Assembly: GCF_008369325.1 (NCBI RefSeq)
Contig: NZ_VOBI01000026.1
Span: forward strand, 1-58,571
DNA length: 58,571 nt
Source of the DNA: Pseudomonas sp. ANT_H12B
Lineage (GTDB): Bacteria > Pseudomonadota > Gammaproteobacteria > Pseudomonadales > Pseudomonadaceae
Reading direction: 5' to 3'
Both the position numbers and the translations under genes were made by a program. Shown piece by piece: positions 8,315-15,142 of this stretch (positions are counted from its first letter, which is position 1; each line of letters opens with the position of its first letter). The notes below the pieces were generated by a model. That model was not told the origin of the DNA and did not search any database. It was given only the letters and a program-made list of their open reading frames with translations.

Positions 8315-8890
8315 ATGTTGCGTATCCTGCTGATCAACGACACCGCGAAGAAAGTCGGTCGCCTGAAAGCCGCCCTGACCGAAGCCGGGTTCGAGGTGAT
8401 CGATGAATCCGGCCTGACCATCGACCTGCCCGCACGCGTCGAAACGGTGCGTCCGGACGTGATCCTGATCGATACCGAGTCACCGAGCCGTGATGTCATG
8501 GAGCAAGTGGTGCTGGTCAGCCGTGATCAGCCACGGCCCATTGTGATGTTTACCGACGAGCACGACCCCGACGTGATGCGCCAGGCGATCAAGTCCGGGG
8601 TCAGTGCCTACATCGTCGAAGGCATTCACGCACAACGCTTGCAGCCGATTCTCGACGTGGCCATGGCGCGCTTTGAAAGCGACCAGGCCTTGCGCGCCCA
8701 ACTCACCGCCCGCGACCAGCAACTGGCGGAGCGCAAGCGCATCGAGCTGGCCAAAGGGCTGCTGATGAAAATGAAAGACTGCAACGAAGAAGAGGCCTAC
8801 ACCCTCATGCGCCGCCAGGCCATGAGCCGCCAGCAGAAGCTGATCCAGGTGGCGGAGCAGATCATTGCCATGAGTGAGCTGCTCGACTGA
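8315..8890 (+). CDS. nasT: NasT, ANTAR-domain transcription antiterminator
   Basis: A 191-residue regulator with an N-terminal receiver-like domain (1-120) and a C-terminal ANTAR RNA-binding domain (about 130-188, including RIELAKGLLMKMK and an EEEAYTLMRRQAM helix). The receiver looks degenerate: the conserved lysine before the last strand is replaced (YIVEG), in keeping with control by NasS binding and not phosphorylation. It should bind the hexaloop hairpins at 6986, 8995 and 12202 and prevent formation of the following terminators. The start follows a CAGGAGA site, 15 bases after nasS. Confidence 0.95.
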   Translation: MLRILLINDTAKKVGRLKAALTEAGFEVIDESGLTIDLPARVETVRPDVILIDTESPSRDVMEQVVLVSRDQPRPIVMFTDEHDPDVMRQAIKSGVSAYIVEGIHAQRLQPILDVAMARFESDQALRAQLTARDQQLAERKRIELAKGLLMKMKDCNEEEAYTLMRRQAMSRQQKLIQVAEQIIAMSELLD

Positions 8891-8904
8891 CTCCCCCAAC
8901 GAAC

Positions 8905-8955
8905 CGGACGCAGAGCGTCCATGGCGGCATTCCCACCTGAGCGTGGGAACGATCA
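8905..8955. repeat. Degenerate REP-like element after nasT
   Basis: GGACGCAGAGCGTCC is followed by TTCCCAC and GCGTGGGAACGATCA, the same parts as the large element at 42278-42384 but shortened. It lies between the nasT stop and the nasA promoter. Confidence 0.7.
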
Positions 8956-8964
8956 GTGTGAATG

Positions 8965-8980
8965 TGGCACATATCTCGCA
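8965..8980 (+). promoter_or_regulatory. Sigma54-type promoter upstream of nasA
   Basis: TGGCACATATCTCGCA fits the -24/-12 consensus with exact GG/GC spacing. The predicted start, near 8991, lies just before the AACGGC hairpin. Confidence 0.75.
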
Positions 8981-8994
8981 AAGTAATCACTACA

Positions 8995-9014
8995 GGTAAC
9001 CAACGGCGGTTGCC
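8995..9014 (+). promoter_or_regulatory. ANTAR-type hexaloop hairpin in the nasA leader
   Basis: GGTAACC pairs with GGTTGCC (seven pairs, one G-U) around the loop AACGGC, with A1 and G4 as in ANTAR targets. It is followed by the shared box GACAAAGACGTC and the terminator. Confidence 0.8.
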
Positions 9015-9029
9015 CCACCTACGACAAAG

Positions 9030-9079
9030 ACGTCGCTCACCTCATTTGCCCATGGCGAATCGGGTGGCGGCGTTTTTTT
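9030..9079 (+). terminator. Attenuator terminator in the nasA leader
   Basis: ACGTCGC pairs with GCGGCGT, CACC with GGTG, and the inner ATTTGCC with GGCGAAT around CAT; a run of seven Ts follows. This is about 100 bases before the nasA start codon. Confidence 0.88.
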
Positions 9080-9179
9080 GTTTTGGCCCCAGAGACCGGG
9101 GCCGGTGGTGCGGCCGATGCGGCGCCCCACCTGCAAGCTCATGACTCCTTCTCGAGACTACAAACAGCTGAGGTGCGCG

Positions 9180-10391
9180 ATGAATTCAAGCTTCTGGAAA
9201 TCCGGCCATACCCCGACATTGTTCGCGGCCTTCCTCTATTTCGACCTGAGCTTCATGGTCTGGTACCTGCTCGGCCCACTGGCGGTGCAAATCGCCGCCG
9301 ATTTACACCTGACCACCCAACAGCGCGGACTGGTGGTGGCCACGCCGATTCTAGCCGGGGCGGTATTGCGCTTTGTAATGGGCTTGCTGGCTGATCGCCT
9401 GTCGCCAAAAACTGCCGGTCTGATTGGCCAGGTGATTGTCATCTGCGCCCTGTTCGTCGCCTGGAAACACGGCATCCACAGCTACGAGCAAGCGTTGTTG
9501 CTGGGCCTGTTCCTCGGCATGGCCGGCGCATCCTTCGCCGTCGCCCTGCCCCTGGCGTCGCAATGGTATCCGCCGCAGCATCAAGGCAAAGCCATGGGCA
9601 TCGCCGGTGCCGGTAACTCGGGCACGGTGCTCGCTGCACTGATCGCCCCGGTGCTCGCTGCCGCATTTGGCTGGAGCAACGTGTTCGGCTTCGCCCTGAT
9701 CCCGCTGATTCTGACCCTCATCGTCTTCGCCTGGTTGGCCAAAAACGCGCCTGAGCGGCCAAAAGCCAAGTCGGTGTCTGACTACTTCAAAGCCTTGGGC
9801 GACCGCGACAGCTGGTGGTTCATGTTTTTCTACAGCGTGACCTTCGGTGGCTTCATCGGCCTGGCCAGCGCCCTGCCCGGCTACTTTAACGATCAATATG
9901 GCCTGAGCCCGGTCACTGCCGGTTACTACACCGCAGCCTGCGTGTTCGGTGGCAGCCTGATGCGTCCACTGGGCGGTGCACTGGCTGACCGTTTCGGCGG
10001 TATCCGCACGCTGCTCGTGATGTACACCGTGGCCGCGATCTGCATCGCCGCGGTCGGTTTCAACTTGCCGAGTTCCTACGCGGCATTGGCACTTTTCGTG
10101 TGCACCATGCTCGGTTTGGGTGCGGGCAACGGCGCGGTATTCCAGTTGGTTCCGCAGCGTTTTCGTCGGGAGATCGGGGTAATGACCGGACTGATCGGCA
10201 TGGCCGGCGGCATTGGCGGTTTCGCCCTCGCGGCAGGCATGGGCGCAATCAAGCAAAGCACTGGCAGCTATCAGTTGGCGCTGTGGTTGTTCGCCAGCCT
10301 CGGTGTCCTCGCCTGGTTCGGTCTGCACGGCGTAAAACGTCGTTGGAGAACCACTTGGGGTTCGGCGGCGGTCACCGCTGCCCGGGTGTGA
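9180..10391 (+). CDS. nasA: Nitrate/nitrite transporter, MFS NNP family
   Basis: A 403-residue inner-membrane protein with about twelve hydrophobic helices that imports nitrate (and perhaps exports nitrite) for assimilation. The family's nitrate signature appears twice: GIAGAGNSGT in the first half and LGLGAGNGAVF in the second. The start at 9180 follows GAGGTGCGCG; upstream in-frame ATGs would place the N-terminus in the leader. The name nasA here means transporter, as in Bacillus and Pseudomonas usage; some authors call it narK-like. The PP2C/kinase gene begins 7 bases after its stop, so the two form one transcript under the 8965 promoter. Confidence 0.9.
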   Translation: MNSSFWKSGHTPTLFAAFLYFDLSFMVWYLLGPLAVQIAADLHLTTQQRGLVVATPILAGAVLRFVMGLLADRLSPKTAGLIGQVIVICALFVAWKHGIHSYEQALLLGLFLGMAGASFAVALPLASQWYPPQHQGKAMGIAGAGNSGTVLAALIAPVLAAAFGWSNVFGFALIPLILTLIVFAWLAKNAPERPKAKSVSDYFKALGDRDSWWFMFFYSVTFGGFIGLASALPGYFNDQYGLSPVTAGYYTAACVFGGSLMRPLGGALADRFGGIRTLLVMYTVAAICIAAVGFNLPSSYAALALFVCTMLGLGAGNGAVFQLVPQRFRREIGVMTGLIGMAGGIGGFALAAGMGAIKQSTGSYQLALWLFASLGVLAWFGLHGVKRRWRTTWGSAAVTAARV

Positions 10392-10398
10392 GGGTTGA

Positions 10399-12066
10399 AT
10401 GAGCCTGCAACTGAGCTTTGCCGAAGCGAGCGCCATCGGCCCTCGCGAGGAGAATCAGGACGCCCTGCGCCTGGTCACTCCGGCCCCGGCGCTGGCGGCG
10501 AGCAAGGGTTACTTGTTCGCCATCGCCGACGGCGTCAGCCAATGCGCCGATGGCGGTCTCGCGGCCCGTTCGACCTTGCAGGCACTGGCGCTCGACTACT
10601 ACGCCACGCCGGAAACCTGGGGTGTGGCGCAGGCATTGGATCGTCTGCTGTTGGCGCAAAATCGCTGGTTGCAGGCCAATGGCGGTGGGCAACCATTGCT
10701 CACCACTGTCAGTGCTTTGGTCATGCGCGGTAGGCGATTTACCTTGGCCCATGTAGGCGATTGCCGGGTTTATCGCTGGCACGCCGACACCTTGCAACGG
10801 GTCAGCGAGGATCACGTCTGGGACCAGCCGGGCATGCAACATGTGCTCAAACGGGCACTTGGGCTCGATCAGCATCTGGTGCTGGATTTTCTCGATGGCG
10901 AACTGCGCTTGAACGAAAGTTTCGTACTGCTCAGCGACGGCATTTGGGCCGTGCTGGGTGACACTGCGATTGCGGCAATTCTGCGCGACCAACCGGATCT
11001 GAACAGCGCAGCCCAAACCCTGGTCAACGCGGCGCATCTGGCCGGCAGTCAGGACAACGCCAGCGCCTTGCTGGTGCGGGTCGATGCCCTGGGTGAAACG
11101 AGTATCGGTGATGCATTGATTCATTTGCAGCAATGGCCGCTGCCGCCCGTATTGAAACCGGGCCAGACCTTCGAGGGCTGGCAGGTCGAAGGGATACTCG
11201 GTCAGAGCCAGCAATCATTGCTCTATCGGGTTCGCGATGGGCAACAACAGCCCTGGCTGCTGAAAACCTTGCCCGGCGCGCTGCGCGACGATCATTTGGC
11301 CGGGCAGGCGTTGTTGTCCGAAGAATGGTTTCTCAAGCGCGTGGCCGGGCGGCACTTCCCTGAAGTCCACGCGGCCAGTCAGCGTCAGCATTTGTACTAC
11401 GTGATGCGGGAATATTCGGGATCGACGCTCGCAAACCTGTATGAAAAAGTCGGACCGCTGCCTCTGGCTCAATGGCTGGATTTGGCTGAACGTCTGCTGC
11501 GGGCCGTGGGCATGCTGCATCGACGGCAGATTCTGCATCGCGATATCAAACCGGAGAATCTGCTGCTGAGCGATGACGGCGAATTGCGCCTGCTGGACTT
11601 CGGCCTCGCCTACTGCCCCGGCCTGTCCGAAGATCAGCCTTCTGCCCTGCCCGGAACGCCCAGCTATATCGCGCCGGAAGCCTTTCGCGGTGACACACCG
11701 ACACCGCAACAGGATCTGTATGCAGTCGGCGTGACGTTGTATTTTCTGCTGACCGGACACTATCCCTACGGCGAGATCGAAGCGTTTCAGCGTCCACGGT
11801 TTGGTGCACCGGTCAGCGCCAGTCGCTACCGACCCGACTTGCCGGAATGGATCGCGCAAAGCCTGGAACGCGCCGTTGCGGCGGATCCGGGTCAGCGATT
11901 TGAAACGGCCGAAGAATGGTTATTGCTGCTGGAACAGGGCGAGCGGCGCAGTTTGAGCGTGCGACCCAGACCGCTGCTGGAGCGCGAACCGTTGAAGGTC
12001 TGGCGGACCTTGGCGCTGGTGTCATTGCTGGTGAACCTGGTGCTGCTGGTTGTGGCGCTCCATTAA
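10399..12066 (+). CDS. Bifunctional PP2C phosphatase / Ser-Thr protein kinase
   Basis: A 555-residue fusion of two opposing enzymes. Residues 1-235 form a PP2C domain: the ENQD metal-site motif, IADGVSQ, AHVGDCRVY, LSDGIW and SQDNAS are all present. Residues 260-520 form a Hanks-type kinase with the VAIK-like lysine (LLKTLPG), catalytic HRDIKPENLLL, DFGLAY and APEAF motifs, so both halves look active. A C-terminal hydrophobic helix (about 535-554) anchors it in the inner membrane with the enzymes in the cytoplasm. It is co-transcribed with nasA inside the nitrate locus, which suggests a role in nitrate uptake or reduction, but its substrate is unknown. Confidence 0.9.
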   Translation: MSLQLSFAEASAIGPREENQDALRLVTPAPALAASKGYLFAIADGVSQCADGGLAARSTLQALALDYYATPETWGVAQALDRLLLAQNRWLQANGGGQPLLTTVSALVMRGRRFTLAHVGDCRVYRWHADTLQRVSEDHVWDQPGMQHVLKRALGLDQHLVLDFLDGELRLNESFVLLSDGIWAVLGDTAIAAILRDQPDLNSAAQTLVNAAHLAGSQDNASALLVRVDALGETSIGDALIHLQQWPLPPVLKPGQTFEGWQVEGILGQSQQSLLYRVRDGQQQPWLLKTLPGALRDDHLAGQALLSEEWFLKRVAGRHFPEVHAASQRQHLYYVMREYSGSTLANLYEKVGPLPLAQWLDLAERLLRAVGMLHRRQILHRDIKPENLLLSDDGELRLLDFGLAYCPGLSEDQPSALPGTPSYIAPEAFRGDTPTPQQDLYAVGVTLYFLLTGHYPYGEIEAFQRPRFGAPVSASRYRPDLPEWIAQSLERAVAADPGQRFETAEEWLLLLEQGERRSLSVRPRPLLEREPLKVWRTLALVSLLVNLVLLVVALH

Positions 12067-12156
12067 TGGGCATTGCGCGTTGATTCGGTGCAATAAATCA
12101 CTGACCTCGGTTTGAGACCGCGACCAACTCCAGTAAATCCGGGTACCGGAAGAACT

Positions 12157-12172
12157 TGGCACAACCACTGCA
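12157..12172 (+). promoter_or_regulatory. Sigma54-type promoter upstream of nirBD-nasC-cobA
   Basis: TGGCACAACCACTGCA matches the -24/-12 consensus with exact spacing. Transcription would start near 12183, leaving room for both leader hairpins. Confidence 0.78.
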
Positions 12173-12201
12173 TTACCTCTCTCACCATACATAAAGCCCA
12201 G

Positions 12202-12239
12202 CCTTCAACGATGAAGGATGCGCTGCCCGAGAGAACGGG
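12202..12239 (+). promoter_or_regulatory. Two-hairpin ANTAR target in the nirB leader
   Basis: The first hairpin is CCTTC-AACGAT-GAAGG (12202-12217), the second CCCG-AGAGAA-CGGG (12226-12239), eight bases apart. Both loops are six bases with A at position 1 and G at position 4, which is the full two-stem arrangement described for ANTAR antitermination targets. The shared GACAAAGGCGTC box follows. Confidence 0.85.
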
Positions 12240-12250
12240 ACCAGGACAAA

Positions 12251-12288
12251 GGCGTCCTCGCTAGGCAACTAGCGGGACGCCTTTTTTT
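12251..12288 (+). terminator. Attenuator terminator in the nirB leader
   Basis: GGCGTCC pairs with GGACGCC and CGCTAG with CTAGCG around GCAA, with one bulged T, followed by TTTTTTT. It is about 70 bases before the nirB start and also stops readthrough from the kinase gene. Confidence 0.9.
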
Positions 12289-12359
12289 GTTTGCGCAAAA
12301 TTTGTCGAGCAAGACCTGAAAGCCCTGATGAGGCGGGTCTGAGCTCCCCGGAGAATCTG

Positions 12360-14828
12360 ATGAAAAAACTAAAACTGGTGATGATCGGCAACGGCATGGC
12401 GGGGGTTCGCACCCTGGAAGAGCTGCTCAAGCTGAGCAATGAGCTGTACGACATCACGGTCTTCGGCGCTGAACCCCACACCAATTACAACCGCATCCTT
12501 CTCTCGCCGGTCCTGGCCGGTGAACAGACCTTCGAAGAGATCGTGCTGAACGATCTGGACTGGTACCTGGAAAACAACATCAAGCTGCTGCTCAACCGCA
12601 AAGTGGTGCAGATCGACCGGGTGAAACGCCGGGTGATCGCCGAAGACGGCACCGAAGCAGAGTACGACCGCCTGCTGATCGCCACCGGTTCGACCCCGTT
12701 CATCCTGCCAATCCCCGGCAACACTTTGCACGGCGTGATCGGCTACCGTGACATCGCCGACACCCAGGCAATGATCGACACCGCGAAAACCCACAAGCAC
12801 GCGGTCGTGATCGGTGGTGGCCTGCTCGGCCTCGAAGCCGCCAACGGCCTGATGCTGCGCGGCATGCACGTCACGGTGGTGCACATCGGTGAATGGCTGC
12901 TGGAACGGCAACTGGACAAAACCAGCGGCCAGTTGCTGCAAACCGCACTGGAGGCTCGCGGCCTGCACTTTCGTCTTTGCGAGCAAACCCAGGCCCTGCA
13001 CGATGCTGGCAATGGCCGGGTCGGCTCGGTTGAGTTCAAGAACGGCGACATCATCCCCGCCGACCTGGTGGTGATGGCCGCCGGCATTCGCCCCAACACC
13101 GAACTCGCGGAAAAATCAGGCATTCCCTGCAACCGCGGGATTCTGGTCAACGACACGATGCAAACCTACGACCCGCGCATCTACGCGATTGGCGAATGCG
13201 CCAGCCACCGCGGTATCGCTTATGGCCTGGTCGCGCCGCTGTTCGAACAGGCCAAGGTCTGCGCCAACCACCTCGCCCAACTGGGCTTCGCCACCTACAA
13301 GGGCTCGGTAACGTCGACCAAATTGAAAGTCACCGGCATCGACCTGTTTTCCGCTGGCGACTTCATGGGCGGCGAAGGCAGCGAAACCATCACCCTCTCC
13401 GACCCCATCGGCGGGGTCTACAAAAAACTGGTGATCAAGGATGACGTGCTGGTCGGGGCCTGTCTGTACGGTGATACGGCAGACGGTGGCTGGTATTTCC
13501 GGCAGATCCGTGAGAATCACGACATCGCGCAGATCCGCGATCACCTGATGTTCGGTGGCTCTTCGTCTATGGAGCTGGCCCTGGGCGACGTAGGACATCA
13601 AGGCCAGGACAAAGCCATGAGCATGGCCGACACCGCCGAAGTCTGCGGCTGCAACGGCGTGTGCAAAGGCACGATCGTCAAGGCGATTCAGGAACACGGG
13701 TTGTTCAGCGTCGACGACGTCAAGAAACACACCAAGGCGGCCAGCTCTTGCGGCTCCTGCGCAGGGTTGGTGGAACAGATCCTGATCAACACCGTGGGCG
13801 GCGCGGCGGATGTCAAACCGAAAAGCGAAAAAGCCATCTGCGGTTGCAGCGACCTCAACCACGGCCAAATTCGCCAGGCCATCCGCGAACAACATCTACT
13901 GACCATCGCCGGCACCCTGAGCTACCTGAACTGGCGCACCCCGAACGGCTGTGCCACCTGCCGCCCGGCGCTCAACTACTACCTGATTTCCACCTGGCCG
14001 GGCGAAGCCAAGGACGATCCGCAATCGCGCCTGATCAACGAACGGGCCCATGCCAACATTCAGAAAGACGGCACTTACTCTGTAGTCCCACGGATGTGGG
14101 GCGGTGTGACCAATCCTTCGGAACTGCGGCGCATTGCCGACGTGGCCGACAAATACAACGTGCCGATGGTCAAGGTCACCGGCGGCCAGCGTATCGATTT
14201 GCTGGGCATCAAGAAGCAGGACCTGCCGGGCGTCTGGAAGGACCTCGACATGCCGTCCGGCCACGCCTACGGCAAATCCATCCGCACCGTAAAAACCTGC
14301 GTCGGCAGCGAGTTCTGCCGCTTCGGCACCCAGAACTCCACGCAACTGGGCATCGAGCTTGAGCACGACCTGTTCAACATGTGGTCGCCGCACAAAGTGA
14401 AACTGGCCGTCTCCGGTTGCCCTCGCAACTGTTCGGAAGCGGGCATCAAGGACGTCGGAATTATCGGCGTGGACTCGGGCTGGGAGATGTACATCGGCGG
14501 CAACGGCGGGATCAAAACCGAAGTCGCGGAATTCTTCGTCAAGCTCAAGACCGCCGAAGAAGTGCGTGAATACAACGGCGCGTTCTTGCAGCTCTATCGC
14601 GAAGAAGCTTTTTATCTCGAACGCACCGTGCACTACCTGCAACGGGTCGGCATGGAACACATCAAGAAAGCCGTGCTGGAAGACCCAGAGCGGCGCAAAG
14701 CGCTCAACGATCGCTTGCAATTCTCCTTGTCGTTCGAACAGGACCCGTGGCAGGAACGCTTGGAACAACCGCTGCTGAAGAAAGAATTCGACGTCATCAC
14801 GGTGAAGAATCTGGAGGTGCCGGCATGA
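12360..14828 (+). CDS. nirB: Assimilatory nitrite reductase (NADH/NADPH), large subunit
   Basis: An 822-residue cytoplasmic flavo-sirohaem enzyme that reduces nitrite to ammonium with six electrons. Order of parts: FAD/NAD(P)H oxidoreductase (1-400, with GNGMAGVRTLEELL and GGGLLGLEAANGL dinucleotide motifs), two [2Fe-2S] BFD-like segments (about 420-545, CGCNGVCKG...CGSC and CGCS...CATC), and sirohaem/[4Fe-4S] nitrite reductase (about 560-800) with cluster ligands in CVGSEFCRFG and SGCPRNCSEA. The start at 12360 (MKKLKLVMIGNGMAG) has GGAG upstream. The stop overlaps the nirD start as ATGA, so the subunits are translationally coupled. Confidence 0.95.
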   Translation: MKKLKLVMIGNGMAGVRTLEELLKLSNELYDITVFGAEPHTNYNRILLSPVLAGEQTFEEIVLNDLDWYLENNIKLLLNRKVVQIDRVKRRVIAEDGTEAEYDRLLIATGSTPFILPIPGNTLHGVIGYRDIADTQAMIDTAKTHKHAVVIGGGLLGLEAANGLMLRGMHVTVVHIGEWLLERQLDKTSGQLLQTALEARGLHFRLCEQTQALHDAGNGRVGSVEFKNGDIIPADLVVMAAGIRPNTELAEKSGIPCNRGILVNDTMQTYDPRIYAIGECASHRGIAYGLVAPLFEQAKVCANHLAQLGFATYKGSVTSTKLKVTGIDLFSAGDFMGGEGSETITLSDPIGGVYKKLVIKDDVLVGACLYGDTADGGWYFRQIRENHDIAQIRDHLMFGGSSSMELALGDVGHQGQDKAMSMADTAEVCGCNGVCKGTIVKAIQEHGLFSVDDVKKHTKAASSCGSCAGLVEQILINTVGGAADVKPKSEKAICGCSDLNHGQIRQAIREQHLLTIAGTLSYLNWRTPNGCATCRPALNYYLISTWPGEAKDDPQSRLINERAHANIQKDGTYSVVPRMWGGVTNPSELRRIADVADKYNVPMVKVTGGQRIDLLGIKKQDLPGVWKDLDMPSGHAYGKSIRTVKTCVGSEFCRFGTQNSTQLGIELEHDLFNMWSPHKVKLAVSGCPRNCSEAGIKDVGIIGVDSGWEMYIGGNGGIKTEVAEFFVKLKTAEEVREYNGAFLQLYREEAFYLERTVHYLQRVGMEHIKKAVLEDPERRKALNDRLQFSLSFEQDPWQERLEQPLLKKEFDVITVKNLEVPA

Positions 14829-15142
14829 ACTGGCTGGATATCTGCGCACTGGAAGAAATCAATGCCCTGGGCTCGCGGATCATCGCCGGTCCAAAAGGCG
14901 ACATCGCGATTTTTCGTACCAGCGACGATGAGGTTTTCGCACTCGATGACCGCTGCCCGCACAAGGGCGGGCCACTGTCCCAAGGTCTGATCTACGGCAA
15001 ACGGGTCGCCTGCCCACTGCACAATTGGCAGATCGACCTGGAAACCGGTGAAGCCCAGGCCCCGGACATCGGTTGCGCTCACCATCATTCAGCACGGGTC
15101 GAGCATGGCCGGGTGTTGCTGGCCCTGCGGGAAGCAAGCTGA
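14825..15142 (+). CDS. nirD: Nitrite reductase small subunit, Rieske-type
   Basis: A 105-residue partner of NirB with a Rieske-like fold. The CPHKGG and CPLHNW motifs are present, so this version can hold a [2Fe-2S] cluster; many enterobacterial NirD proteins have lost those ligands. It starts inside the nirB stop (ATGA) and its own stop overlaps the nasC ATG by one base, showing a tightly packed operon. Confidence 0.93.
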   Translation: MNWLDICALEEINALGSRIIAGPKGDIAIFRTSDDEVFALDDRCPHKGGPLSQGLIYGKRVACPLHNWQIDLETGEAQAPDIGCAHHHSARVEHGRVLLALREAS

